Assembly: GCA_011960625.1 (NCBI GenBank)
Contig: BLMJ01000174.1
Location: 1-64,000, forward strand
Source: Lachnospiraceae bacterium
GTDB taxonomy: Bacteria > Bacillota > Clostridia > Lachnospirales > Lachnospiraceae
Reading direction: 5' to 3'
Length of the DNA stretch: 64,000 nucleotides
The notes beneath the pieces were generated by a model. That model ran no database searches, was not told the DNA's origin, and saw only the letters and a program-made list of their open reading frames with translations. Both the position numbers and the translations under genes were made by a program. Below, piece by piece: positions 53,374 through 62,423 of this stretch. The first letter of the stretch is position 1, and each line of letters begins with the position of its first letter.

Positions 53374-53697
53374 TCAGTTTTTGCAGCCGCATGTGAAGGT
53401 GGCACATTCTGTCTGTCCGCAGTGGCAGGCATTGCTTCCCTCTACACTGATCTTTCCGGCTTGACATTTGCATTGCTCATTGTAGGTGCAGTCTGTAGCT
53501 TTGCAGTCAATGCTGCTTGTTGGGGATGCTTCGCCGGTTACGTTGCTGTATGAGTCGCCTTTGCGCTCCTCGAAGCTGTCACAGCATGTCTCATCAGCTC
53601 GTTTTGCAGAGTTTCCGCCTACTACGATTCCGTCTAAGTCACAGTAGAAATTCTTGTTGTGTGTACATGTCTGTACCGTACATCTTAATTCTGGCAT
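53374..53697 (-). CDS. DUF1540 cysteine-rich protein (two copies of the domain)
   Basis: A 107-residue protein with two Cys-rich DUF1540 units. The first (about 4-42) has CTVQTCTHNKNFYCDLDGIVV...ETCCDSF. The second (about 63-103) has CKATDCTYNEQCKCQAGKISV...TECATF. The spaced cysteines suggest metal binding. The family is common in spore-forming Clostridia with unknown role. AGGAGG precedes the ATG. Confidence 0.88.
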   Translation of the reverse strand: MPELRCTVQTCTHNKNFYCDLDGIVVGGNSAKRADETCCDSFEERKGDSYSNVTGEASPTSSIDCKATDCTYNEQCKCQAGKISVEGSNACHCGQTECATFTCGCKN

Positions 53698-53807
53698 AAC
53701 CTTACCTCCTAGTATTTATGGATATCAAGGTCTATTATGCACAATTTTTTTTAATTTATGTGTAAATTGGAGAGGGAAAAAAGGGTGAAATAAGACAATA
53801 AGGATAT

Positions 53808-53855
53808 TTTTAAATCAAATTTTCGCATAGAATACTACTCTGCGAACAAGGAGGG
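53808..53855 (+). promoter_or_regulatory. loaP (operon 2) leader hairpin and ribosome site
   Basis: TTTTAAATCAAA (53808-53819, also at 27079-27090) is followed by TTCGCA (53822-53827) pairing with TGCGAA (53841-53846). The 3' arm carries TACTCTGCGA, the complement of the operon-1 word TCGCAGAGTA. AAGGAGGG (53848-53855) then abuts ATT-GTC-ATC-TGG. Confidence 0.55.
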
Positions 53856-54443
53856 ATTGTCATCTGGTACTTAGTAAATTGTACAAGGCAGGAAGAGAAA
53901 GAAGCAGTTCATTTATGCAGAAAGCATTTATCTAAGTCGGCAGCAAAAGAGGTTTTCGTGCTCACATATGACAGGATGCGCCGTTATAAAGGAGTATGGC
54001 ATACGGAAAAGAAACTTTTATTTCCTTCCTATATATTTTGTGAGAGCGAGAATGGAACCCTTCTTTCTGGGGAATTGTGTGAAAGTAGGATGGAGCCATT
54101 CCTTGACAAGCTACCAGGGGAAGGTAAGTCAGCCGAAAAGAGTGTTAGATTGATTTGCCTCAATCAGGAGGAAGAACAGTTTCTAAGATTTTTATATGGA
54201 GACAACCATCATTTAAAGATGTCGAAAGGGGTTATCCGGCAAGGGATTCCCAAGGTGACAGCAGGACCTCTAAAGGGAATGGAGCAAAGAATATGCAGGA
54301 TTGACAGGCATAAGAGGCTAGCGAGACTGACAATGCCAATGGAATGGTATCATGACAGGTCATGTAAGTCTCATCAAAGCCTGCAGGAGCAAAATCTCGG
54401 TTTCATTACAGCGGGATTGGAGATTATAGAGAAAAGTATATAG
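53856..54443 (+). CDS. loaP: LoaP-type NusG paralogue (processive antiterminator), operon 2
   Basis: A protein of about 195 residues. The NGN domain begins IWYLVNCTRQEEK, then LTYDRMRRYKGVWHTEKKLLFPSYIFCES (read in parts). The KOW domain has GPLKGMEQRICRIDRHKRLARL (in parts). It is a clear paralogue of the LoaP at 27161. The frame is open back to a TAA at 53811-53813 and contains no ATG before the middle of the NGN domain; a GTG at 53958 would cut off the domain. The conserved WY follows ATT-GTC-ATC directly behind AAGGAGGG, so initiation at ATT or ATC is proposed. Confidence 0.82.
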   Translation: MVIWYLVNCTRQEEKEAVHLCRKHLSKSAAKEVFVLTYDRMRRYKGVWHTEKKLLFPSYIFCESENGTLLSGELCESRMEPFLDKLPGEGKSAEKSVRLICLNQEEEQFLRFLYGDNHHLKMSKGVIRQGIPKVTAGPLKGMEQRICRIDRHKRLARLTMPMEWYHDRSCKSHQSLQEQNLGFITAGLEIIEKSI

Positions 54444-54527
54444 TAGAGCGTTAAAACTTGAGTATTCCTTAAAAAATGACGGACAGACATTTTTTAGCAG
54501 CCGTCGAGGAAAGAGGAGTAGATTCGT

Positions 54528-55799
54528 ATGCTGGTAAGAAAAGATTTTGAACCGTTTGCATCAAAAGTTTGGCTTAGCAGCCCAACGATGCATGGAGATG
54601 AAAAGAAGTGGGTTGAGGAAGCTATAACCTCGAACTGGGTGTCTACAGTAGGTGAAAACATAAATGAAATAGAGAAAATGACTGCTGAAAAAGTAGGTGT
54701 GAAATATGCCGTAGCTCTTTCAAGCGGTACGGCGGCTCTTCATCTTGCGATCAAACTTTGTGGGGAGAAGCTTTACGGTCAGCCTAAAGCGGGGCATGGG
54801 ACGCTTGAGAATGTCAAGATTTTCTGCTCGGATATGACCTTCGCCGCGACAGTAAATCCGGCTGCATATGAGGGTGGTGAGGCAGTTTTTATCGACACGG
54901 AATATGATACTTGGAATATGGACCCCGCAGCGCTCAAAAAGGCCTTTGAAATATATCCAGAGGTGCGGCTGATTGTAGTGTCACATCTTTATGGCACACC
55001 AGGAAAGATAGACGAGATCAAAAAAATAGCAGATGCCCACAACGCGCTGATTGTGGAAGATGCCGCGGAGTCTTTCTGTGCTTCCTTGGAGGGACGGCAA
55101 ACAGGCACTTTTGGGGATGTCAGCGTAGTCAGCTGGAATGGAAACAAATTGATAACTGGCTCTAGCGGCGGAATGTTGCTGACAAATAAGGAAGAATGGG
55201 CAGACAAGGCCAGGAAGTGGAGCACACAGAGCAGGGAGAATGCCCCATGGTATCAGCATGAAGAGATAGGCTTTAACTATCGGATGAGTAATATTATTGC
55301 AGGGGTTGTGCGCGGACAATTTCCTTATGCGCAGGAACATAGGGAGCAAAAAAAAGCCATTTATGAGCGGTATAAGGCTGGGCTTCAGGGACTTCCTGTG
55401 TCTATGAATCCACTGAATGGAGAGCCAAACTATTGGCTGTCGTGTTTACTTATTGCCCCAGATGTAATGTGCAGGCAGGTTTTCGGAGAAAAGGATATAT
55501 GCTACGTACCGGAGCACAGAAAATCTTGTCCGGCTGAAATACTGGAAGCGCTTAGCAGCATAAACGCTGAAGGCAGGCCAATCTGGAAACCGATGCATAT
55601 GCAGCCAATCTATAGGATGAATCCCTTTATCGTACGTGACGGTAACGGCAGAGCGAGAACAAATGCATATATAGAAGGCAGCGCTTTGGATGTTGGCATG
55701 GATATTTTTCAACGCGGTCTGTGCCTGCCATCTGATAACAAAATGACAAAGGAACAGGTTGACAGGGTAGTTGAAATTATTAAGGCTTGCTTTGAGTAA
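54528..55799 (+). CDS. DegT/DnrJ/EryC1 aminotransferase (PglE/EpsN-like)
   Basis: A 423-residue PLP enzyme. It has LSSPTMHGDEKKWVEEAI, SSGTAALHLAIKL, VEDAAESFCAS and the PLP lysine in SWNGNKLITGSSGGML. The NGNK context is typical of the PglE/EpsN subgroup. That subgroup makes UDP-4-amino-4,6-dideoxy-GlcNAc, a precursor of UDP-bacillosamine, which the initiating transferase then uses. AAAGAGGAG precedes ATG 54528. Confidence 0.88.
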   Translation: MLVRKDFEPFASKVWLSSPTMHGDEKKWVEEAITSNWVSTVGENINEIEKMTAEKVGVKYAVALSSGTAALHLAIKLCGEKLYGQPKAGHGTLENVKIFCSDMTFAATVNPAAYEGGEAVFIDTEYDTWNMDPAALKKAFEIYPEVRLIVVSHLYGTPGKIDEIKKIADAHNALIVEDAAESFCASLEGRQTGTFGDVSVVSWNGNKLITGSSGGMLLTNKEEWADKARKWSTQSRENAPWYQHEEIGFNYRMSNIIAGVVRGQFPYAQEHREQKKAIYERYKAGLQGLPVSMNPLNGEPNYWLSCLLIAPDVMCRQVFGEKDICYVPEHRKSCPAEILEALSSINAEGRPIWKPMHMQPIYRMNPFIVRDGNGRARTNAYIEGSALDVGMDIFQRGLCLPSDNKMTKEQVDRVVEIIKACFE

Positions 55800-55806
55800 T
55801 AGATAT

Positions 55807-56640
55807 ATGAACAAAAAGAAGATAAAGATTATCTCAGGTACAATGGCTGTGTCAACGCTTGTCACAATTTTTGTATTGGAGAAAAAGGCAGAGAAAACTA
55901 CATATCAAGCCAATACCGTAGAGGCGGTAGAAGAGCGAAAGTTATGCATTTACGAAAAGTACATTAAGCGCATTGTGGATGTAATATGCAGCGCAGGCGC
56001 TATTGTTGTGTTTTTGCCGCTATATATTGGAGTGGCAGTCTTAGTAAAGCTAAAACTAGGCTCTCCAGTATTGTTTACACAGGAAAGGCCGGGGCTGACT
56101 AAGGCTGGAAAAGAAACCATTTTTAAAATGTATAAATTTCGAACCATGACAGACGAGCGGGATGAGAATGGAGAACTGCTGCCGGATGAAGCGAGGTTAA
56201 CAAGATTTGGTAAGTGGTTAAGGAGCACTTCGCTGGATGAATTGCCTGAGACCATCAATATACTCAATGGAACGATGTCTGTCATAGGTCCCAGGCCCCA
56301 GTTAGTGCGTGATATGGTGTTTATGACAAAGGAACAACGAAAGCGGCACACAGCAAAGCCTGGACTTTCCGGGCTGGCACAGATAAATGGCCGAAATGAT
56401 ATAGACTGGGAAGATAAGCTTGAGTGGGATTTGAAATACATACAAAATGTAGGCTTCTTAACAGATTTGAAGATTGCAGCAGATACCGTCAGCAAGGCTT
56501 TTGTGAAGAGAGAAGGTATTACGGAAGGCGATATGGCTACAGCAGAGGATTTTGGAGACTATCTGCTTAGCCGGGGAAAAATCAGCCAGAAAGAATACGA
56601 TAGTAAACAGGCAGAGGCAAGAGAGCTTCTCGGTAAGTGA
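55807..56640 (+). CDS. Initiating sugar-phosphate transferase with N-terminal extension
   Basis: A 277-residue PglC/EpsL-like phosphoglycosyl transferase. The core, from about residue 45, has the membrane hairpin IVDVICSAGAIVVFLPLYIG, YKFRTMTDERDENGELLPDEARLTRFG, LRSTSLDELPETINILNG, GPRPQLVRD and KPGLSGLAQINGRN (all read in parts). Before it is an extra hydrophobic stretch (GTMAVSTLVTIFVL, about 11-24) and a charged linker. A C-terminal extension (about 240-277) is charged. It starts the lipid-linked repeat, perhaps with bacillosamine phosphate. ATG 55807 lacks a clear ribosome site. Confidence 0.8.
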   Translation: MNKKKIKIISGTMAVSTLVTIFVLEKKAEKTTYQANTVEAVEERKLCIYEKYIKRIVDVICSAGAIVVFLPLYIGVAVLVKLKLGSPVLFTQERPGLTKAGKETIFKMYKFRTMTDERDENGELLPDEARLTRFGKWLRSTSLDELPETINILNGTMSVIGPRPQLVRDMVFMTKEQRKRHTAKPGLSGLAQINGRNDIDWEDKLEWDLKYIQNVGFLTDLKIAADTVSKAFVKREGITEGDMATAEDFGDYLLSRGKISQKEYDSKQAEARELLGK

Positions 56641-56655
56641 GGGAGGATTAGGGCT

Positions 56656-57672
56656 TTGAAACTAGAAAATAAGAATGAGGAACTTCCATACATATCAGCT
56701 ATAATTGTATGCCGGAATGAGGAGGAATATATCAAACTAGCTTTGGGCTCTATTCTAAATCAGACATATCCAGACGCCAGGTATGAGATTTTAATTATAG
56801 ACGGCTTATCAGATGATCGCACAGTTTCGTCAGCGAAAGCAGCGATTGAAGATTATAAAAGAATACATGGAGCTTCACCGGAGGTTTCTTTCTGGAAAAA
56901 TGAGAAACGTATCCTTGCAGCAGGGTGGAATATAGGTATTAGAAATGCAAAGGGTGATTTTATCTTCAGAATTGATGGGCACTCGGAAGTCGGTCCAGAC
57001 TATATTATGAAATGCGTTGAGACAATTTTGACGCATGAAGCGGTCTGTGTAGGGGGGAAGATTGAGTCAAAATCATTGCAGGGCTTAGATGATATTGTAA
57101 CAAAGGTATTATCCTCTCCATTTGGAGTAGGCAATTCCTCGTTTAGAGTATCTGATACGGCAAGATATACAGACACAGCCGTTTATGGCCTGTACAAGAA
57201 AGAAATTTTTGAACAGGCAGGGTATTTTGACGAGACGCTTTTGCGTAATCAAGACATTGAAATGCATGCAAGAATAAAGGACGCGGGAGGGAAATTTTAC
57301 TTTAATCCCGAGATCCATTCTGTGTATTATACGAGAAATACAGTGAGAAAGATGTTGAAGCAGGCTTTCCAGAATGGCAAGTGGAATCCCATAGTTCAAA
57401 AGAAAAATAAAAATGCGTTGTCATTAAGACATATGATTCCCTTTGCGTTTGTTTCTTTTATGGGGCTGACAACCCTCTTGGGTTTCCTAAATAAAATCTT
57501 TTGGTATATAGAATCATTTATTGTAACGCTTCATCTAGGTTTGGGTGTGTTTTTTGCAAAGAAAAAGACAAATAATCCAGTAGAAATTGCCAAAATGCCG
57601 TTTCTATTTATGATGCTTCATTTTTTCTATGGTATAGGCTACCTACAGGGATTATTTTATCGAGGCAGGTAA
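56656..57672 (+). CDS. Glycosyltransferase family 2 with C-terminal membrane segments
   Basis: A 338-residue GT-A enzyme: ISAIIVCRNEEEYIKLALGSIL, IIDGLSDDRT, AAGWNIGIRNAKGDFIFRIDGHSEVG with the DGH metal site, and DETLLRNQDIEMHARIKDAGG. After about 260 it has two or three hydrophobic segments. Similar proteins add sugars in EPS loci (EpsE/ExoA-like). TTG 56656 lies about 9 bases after AGGGAGG. Confidence 0.83.
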   Translation: MKLENKNEELPYISAIIVCRNEEEYIKLALGSILNQTYPDARYEILIIDGLSDDRTVSSAKAAIEDYKRIHGASPEVSFWKNEKRILAAGWNIGIRNAKGDFIFRIDGHSEVGPDYIMKCVETILTHEAVCVGGKIESKSLQGLDDIVTKVLSSPFGVGNSSFRVSDTARYTDTAVYGLYKKEIFEQAGYFDETLLRNQDIEMHARIKDAGGKFYFNPEIHSVYYTRNTVRKMLKQAFQNGKWNPIVQKKNKNALSLRHMIPFAFVSFMGLTTLLGFLNKIFWYIESFIVTLHLGLGVFFAKKKTNNPVEIAKMPFLFMMLHFFYGIGYLQGLFYRGR

Positions 57673-57686
57673 GGAGAATAATATAA

Positions 57687-59000
57687 ATGGAGTTATATAA
57701 TGATCTGAAGGATAAAAAAGAAGCAGTATCTCTTGTAGGGCTTGGTTATGTGGGGATGCCGATTGCTGTTGAGTTTGCAAGCCGTGGCGTGAAGGTTATA
57801 GGCTTCGATTTAAATGCGGCGAAGATAGAGACTTATAAGGCTGGAATTGATCCGACGAATGAGGTCGGGAATGATGTAATTAGAAATACTACAGTTGAGT
57901 TCACCTCAAACGACGAGGATCTAAAAAGAGCAAAATTCCATATTGTAGCTGTCCCAACCCCTGTGAAGGAGGACCACACGCCGGATTTAGACCCTGTCAA
58001 GGGAGCGTGTGAGATACTGGGACGCAATCTTATGAGAGGCTCCATCGTTGTATTTGAATCTACCGTATATCCGGGTGTGACAGAAGATATCTGTGTTCCG
58101 ATTTTAGAGAGAGAGTCAGGACTTCGATGTGGGATTGATTTTAAGGTGGGTTATTCGCCAGAGCGCATTAATCCAGGTGATAAAGTACATAGATTATCCA
58201 CAATAACTAAGATAGTTTCCGGTATGGATGAAGAGACGCTGGATACCATTGCTAAGGTATATGAGATTGTCGTAAAGGCTGGCGTACATCGTGCAGAGAG
58301 CATTAAGGTTGCAGAGGCTGCTAAGGTTATTGAAAACAGCCAGCGTGACATCAATATTGCGTTCATGAATGAATTGTCCATCATTTTTAATAAAATGGGG
58401 ATAGACACACAGGCAGTTTTAAATGCGGCTGGTACGAAATGGAATTTCCTGAAATTTTATCCTGGATTGGTGGGAGGACACTGTATAGGTGTAGACCCAT
58501 ATTATCTCACGTATAAGGCTGAGGAACTTGGATACCACAGCCAGATTATTCTTTCAGGCCGCAGGATCAATGATGATATGGGAAAATACGTGGCGGAGAA
58601 TGTAGTGAAAAATTTGGTTAAATCTGACAAGGCAGTCAGAAATGCCAAGGTTGCAATCTTGGGCTTTACCTTTAAAGAGAATTGTCCGGATACAAGAAAT
58701 ACGAAGATCATTGATATTGTTAAAGAACTTCGTGAGTATGGAATAGAGCCTCTGATTTCAGATTCCACTGCAGACGCCGCACAAGCCAAGAGGCTATACG
58801 GAGTGGAGTTTGTTGATATCAGCCATATAAGGAATATGGACGCCCTGGTCTTGACCGTGGCGCATAAGGAATTTGCCTCGTTTACCATGGAGCAGATGGA
58901 CAAGTTCTTCGGGGGCGGCCAGAAAGTTTTACTCGACTTGAAAGGTCTGTTGAATCGTAAAAGTTATGAGCAGGCAGGATACAACTATTGGAGAATGTAA
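57687..59000 (+). CDS. UDP-sugar 6-dehydrogenase (TviB/WbpO family)
   Basis: A 437-residue NAD-dependent enzyme with VGLGYVGMPIAVEFASRGVKV, VPTPVKEDHTPDL, FESTVYPGVTED, GYSPERINPGD and the catalytic Cys in GGHCIGVDPYYLTY. The set is closest to TviB/WbpO, which oxidises UDP-HexNAc to the uronic acid. The adjacent epimerase completes the classical TviB/TviC pair. AAGGAG precedes ATG 57687. Confidence 0.9.
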   Translation: MELYNDLKDKKEAVSLVGLGYVGMPIAVEFASRGVKVIGFDLNAAKIETYKAGIDPTNEVGNDVIRNTTVEFTSNDEDLKRAKFHIVAVPTPVKEDHTPDLDPVKGACEILGRNLMRGSIVVFESTVYPGVTEDICVPILERESGLRCGIDFKVGYSPERINPGDKVHRLSTITKIVSGMDEETLDTIAKVYEIVVKAGVHRAESIKVAEAAKVIENSQRDINIAFMNELSIIFNKMGIDTQAVLNAAGTKWNFLKFYPGLVGGHCIGVDPYYLTYKAEELGYHSQIILSGRRINDDMGKYVAENVVKNLVKSDKAVRNAKVAILGFTFKENCPDTRNTKIIDIVKELREYGIEPLISDSTADAAQAKRLYGVEFVDISHIRNMDALVLTVAHKEFASFTMEQMDKFFGGGQKVLLDLKGLLNRKSYEQAGYNYWRM

Positions 59001-59012
59001 GGAGAACTATAG

Positions 59013-59987
59013 ATGGGATATCAGAATGTAAAATTTCCAGAGGACGCCCTGTTTCTCGTAACAGGCGGAGCGGGCTTCATAGGTTCAAATCTATGTGAAG
59101 CAATATTGAAGATGGGGTATAAAGTGCGCTGTCTGGACGACCTTTCAACAGGAAAACAGAGCAATGTAGATATGTTTCTGAGTAATTCTAACTATAGGTT
59201 CATGAAAGGCGATATCAAGAGTTTGGATACATGCATGAAGGCTTGCGAGGGTGTGGACTATGTTCTTAATCAGGCTGCTTGGGGCAGCGTTCCCCGCTCT
59301 ATAGAGATGCCCTTGCAATATTGTGCAAACAATATCCAGGGAACCTTGAATATGTTGGAAGCCGCAAGGAAAAATGGCGTAAAAAAGTTCGTTTACGCAT
59401 CTAGCTCTTCCGTATACGGCGATGAACCAAATCTTCCCAAAAAGGAAGGCAGAGAGGGAAATCTTCTTTCCCCGTACGCAGTATCTAAGCGATCTGACGA
59501 AGAGTGGGCAAAGCAATATTCCAAACATTATGGGTTGGATACTTATGGTATGCGGTATTTTAATGTATTTGGCCGCAGGCAAGATCCAGATGGGGCCTAT
59601 GCTGCCGTAATCCCCAAATTTATCAAACAGCTTTTGAACAATGAGCAGCCCACGATACATGGAGACGGAAAGCAGAGCCGTGACTTTACCTATATTGAAA
59701 ACGTGATAGAAGCAAATTTGAAGGCTTGTTTAGCGTCGTCAAAGATAGCAGGACAGACATTTAATATTGCATACGGCGCAAGAGAATATCTGATTGATAT
59801 CTATTATACATTGACTAAGGCTTTAGGGAAAGATATCGAACCCTGTTTTGGTCCAGACAGAGCTGGGGATATTAAGCATAGCAATGCAGATATCAGCAAG
59901 GCAAGAAAAATGCTGGGATATGCTCCGGAATATGACTTCGAAAGAGGACTTTATGAAGCCATTGACTGGTATAAGGAGAATTTGTAA
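59013..59987 (+). CDS. UDP-sugar 4-epimerase (TviC/WbpP-like)
   Basis: A 324-residue extended short-chain dehydrogenase. It has VTGGAGFIGSNLCEAIL, YASSSSVYGDEPNLPK, the YxxxK catalytic pair in SPYAVSKRSDE, and MRYFNVFGRRQDPDGAYAAVIPKFI. It interconverts Glc/Gal-configured UDP-HexNAc or its uronate. Paired with the upstream dehydrogenase it should supply a UDP-N-acetylhexosaminuronic acid for the repeat unit. Confidence 0.9.
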   Translation: MGYQNVKFPEDALFLVTGGAGFIGSNLCEAILKMGYKVRCLDDLSTGKQSNVDMFLSNSNYRFMKGDIKSLDTCMKACEGVDYVLNQAAWGSVPRSIEMPLQYCANNIQGTLNMLEAARKNGVKKFVYASSSSVYGDEPNLPKKEGREGNLLSPYAVSKRSDEEWAKQYSKHYGLDTYGMRYFNVFGRRQDPDGAYAAVIPKFIKQLLNNEQPTIHGDGKQSRDFTYIENVIEANLKACLASSKIAGQTFNIAYGAREYLIDIYYTLTKALGKDIEPCFGPDRAGDIKHSNADISKARKMLGYAPEYDFERGLYEAIDWYKENL

Positions 59988-60028
59988 GGGCCAGAGGCGA
60001 AACCATAATTAAAAGGGAATGAATAGCT

Positions 60029-61003
60029 ATGAAAATATCTGTCGTCGTGCCTGTTTATAATGCAGAACGGTATTTAAAAAAATGTATACATAGCGTCATA
60101 AGACAGGAGTATTCCGATTGGGAGCTGCTCCTTATAGACGATGGCTCTACAGATGGCAGCGGCGGGATAATGGAGGCTGCTGCAAAAAAAGATAATAGAA
60201 TCATTGCCGTCCATCAGGAGAATGTAGGGCCGGGGAGTGCAAGAAATAAGGGAATTGAGATGGCAACAGGCGATTTTGTGGTATTTCTTGATGCAGATGA
60301 TTTCCTTGACAAGGAATATTTTAAGCTATTGAGCTTTAAGATGAAAAAACACGATGTCATATATATTGATGTCGCTCAGATTTCCTTAAGTGGAAAGGTG
60401 TTAGAAAGAGAATATATGTCAAAATACAAAAATTGGAGCACAGACCGGATTTTACGTGCCCAGATGACTGGAAAAATTCCATGGGGAGGGGTGCGAAAGG
60501 CTGTCAGACTGAGTCTGCTTAGGGAGAATAAGATTGTTTTCACAGCGCATAGCGTAGGCGAGGAAGCATTGTATAGCTTCCGTGTACTATTCGCAGCAAA
60601 CTCAGTTGGATTTATTGATGAAAAACCTGTGTATTTTTACGTTATTCATGACAATAGCCAATCCGGTCAGAAAATCGTCGATCCACTAGGCGATGTGGCC
60701 GATAGCATGAAAACGTATCTCTTACAGCAAAAGCTATATACAGAATATGCAGATACAATGAACGCTTTCAACTTAACAGCAACCGTAATAGCTCTTGACA
60801 GAATAGAACAAATGTATAGAGGTGCAGAAAAGAAGAAAGCGGTTATGGAAAGAATGAGGCGTTTTCAAGAGTCTTATGATGATTTTGTTGGTATGGACTA
60901 TAGGAGCTTATGTTATAAGGCAAAGATTTTTGTGCCTTTTTTACGGTTAGGAATCAGTTGGCCTGTATTGGGGGCAAGTAGATTAATAAGGAGAAAGGTG
61001 TAA
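60029..61003 (+). CDS. Glycosyltransferase family 2
   Basis: A 324-residue GT-A enzyme with ISVVVPVYNAERYLKKCIHSV, IDDGSTDGSGG, GPGSARNKGIEMATGDFVVFLDADDF (DxD). A variable C-terminal half lacks clear membrane helices. AAAAGGGA lies before ATG 60029. The acetyltransferase gene follows after 6 bases. Confidence 0.86.
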   Translation: MKISVVVPVYNAERYLKKCIHSVIRQEYSDWELLLIDDGSTDGSGGIMEAAAKKDNRIIAVHQENVGPGSARNKGIEMATGDFVVFLDADDFLDKEYFKLLSFKMKKHDVIYIDVAQISLSGKVLEREYMSKYKNWSTDRILRAQMTGKIPWGGVRKAVRLSLLRENKIVFTAHSVGEEALYSFRVLFAANSVGFIDEKPVYFYVIHDNSQSGQKIVDPLGDVADSMKTYLLQQKLYTEYADTMNAFNLTATVIALDRIEQMYRGAEKKKAVMERMRRFQESYDDFVGMDYRSLCYKAKIFVPFLRLGISWPVLGASRLIRRKV

Positions 61004-61009
61004 AAAGGA

Positions 61010-61543
61010 ATGCAGGAGCTTCAATACTTTATTGTAAAAGCCGTTAGCAGGCTGAAACGTGAAAAGCATAAAGAGACCATCCATCGCTACTTTAGAAAGC
61101 AGGGAATGAAATTGGGAGAAGGGGTAAATATATGCTCTAATATTGTAACTACAGAATCACATTTGATAGAAATCGGTGATTACACAACTGTTTCCGCCAA
61201 TGTAACATTCATAACTCATGACAATTCTATCTGTAAGGTACTTAAAGGTTATTCTGACCTTTTTGGTAAAATTGTAATAGGGAAGAACTGTTTTATTGGT
61301 TCGAATGCAATCGTCATGTATGGAGTGACACTGGCAGATCATATTATTGTGGCAGCAGGCAGTGTTGTGACAAAGAGCTTTAGAGAAGAAGGGATAATTA
61401 TTGGCGGAAACCCTGCCAGAAAAATATCTACATGGGATGCTTTTGCAGATAAAAATAGAGATTATGCATGGAATCTTGGCAGTATATCAAGAGAGCAGGA
61501 AATAGCCCTGCATAAAGACGAAGTGAAATTAATTCACAGATAA
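61010..61543 (+). CDS. Hexapeptide-repeat acyltransferase
   Basis: A 177-residue protein with left-handed beta-helix hexapeptide repeats (NICSNIVTTESHLIEIGDYTTVS, then KNCFIGSNAIVMYGVTLADHIIVAAGSVV and IIGGNPARKI, read in parts). The catalytic-type His is in FITHDN. It probably O-acetylates the glycan or its precursor. AAAAAGGA precedes ATG 61010. Confidence 0.82.
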   Translation: MQELQYFIVKAVSRLKREKHKETIHRYFRKQGMKLGEGVNICSNIVTTESHLIEIGDYTTVSANVTFITHDNSICKVLKGYSDLFGKIVIGKNCFIGSNAIVMYGVTLADHIIVAAGSVVTKSFREEGIIIGGNPARKISTWDAFADKNRDYAWNLGSISREQEIALHKDEVKLIHR

Positions 61544-61554
61544 GGTGAGGAACA

Positions 61555-62412
61555 ATGATTTCAGTAATATTTATCACCCACAATAGAAAATCTGAGCTAT
61601 TTCGGGCAATAGAATCTTGCTTTAAACAATCCTATAAGGATATAGAGATCATAATTATTGACAATGCATCAGATGAGAATATAGCAGACGCAATTGAAGT
61701 ATTTATGAAAGAACATAGCTTTCATAATTATCGGTATTTATATCAGAACAAAAATTTAGGAGTTGCAGGGGGAAGAAATCTAGGGTTTGAAAAATCAAGA
61801 GGCGAGTATTGTTTTTTCCTTGACGACGATGCAGTTTTGACAGAACATTCAAATTTTGAAAGGGCTATAGCAGACTTTGAAAAAAATAAAAATGCGGCGG
61901 CTATAGCCTGTCAGATCTATCAGCCTTTAGACGGAACATACTTGTTTTCTACATATATAAATCCCCGCATGGTGACTACGTATGTTGGAGCCGCACATTT
62001 TATAAAAGCAGCTTTTTGGAAAAACAAAAGATTGTATCCCCATAATATAATGTATGGCTCTGAAGAGATGTATACAAGTCTTTATATAATGAAAAACAAT
62101 GCGGTTATACTATTTGACGAGCATCTGAAAGTGAATCACTTGCCTAGCAGAATAAACAGAACCAAAGGAAAAGAACGGGATTTAAATATCATTATTAATA
62201 CATTTATCTGCAGAAGATATTTTTATCCTGCCATGCTCCTGCCTATCCTCTATTTTACATTGTATTTACACCTTGTAAAAAACAAGCTGTTTGAATTTTC
62301 CAAAATAAAAAAGGAAATAAGAAAGCGATATATAAAAGAGTATGAAGATAAAATGACACTGATACAATTTATTAAAGTTTGTAATTTTATTAAGTTACGT
62401 AATGCTTTTTAG
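61555..62412 (+). CDS. Glycosyltransferase family 2
   Basis: A 285-residue GT-A enzyme with FITHNRKSELFRAIESCFKQS, IIDNASDENI, NLGVAGGRNLGFEKSRGEYCFFLDDDA (DDD metal site), and MYGSEEMYTSLY. The last 60 residues include a hydrophobic segment. Rhamnosyltransferase-like pattern, acceptor unknown. GGTGAGG precedes ATG 61555. Confidence 0.84.
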   Translation: MISVIFITHNRKSELFRAIESCFKQSYKDIEIIIIDNASDENIADAIEVFMKEHSFHNYRYLYQNKNLGVAGGRNLGFEKSRGEYCFFLDDDAVLTEHSNFERAIADFEKNKNAAAIACQIYQPLDGTYLFSTYINPRMVTTYVGAAHFIKAAFWKNKRLYPHNIMYGSEEMYTSLYIMKNNAVILFDEHLKVNHLPSRINRTKGKERDLNIIINTFICRRYFYPAMLLPILYFTLYLHLVKNKLFEFSKIKKEIRKRYIKEYEDKMTLIQFIKVCNFIKLRNAF

Positions 62413-62423
62413 GAGAAATATAA

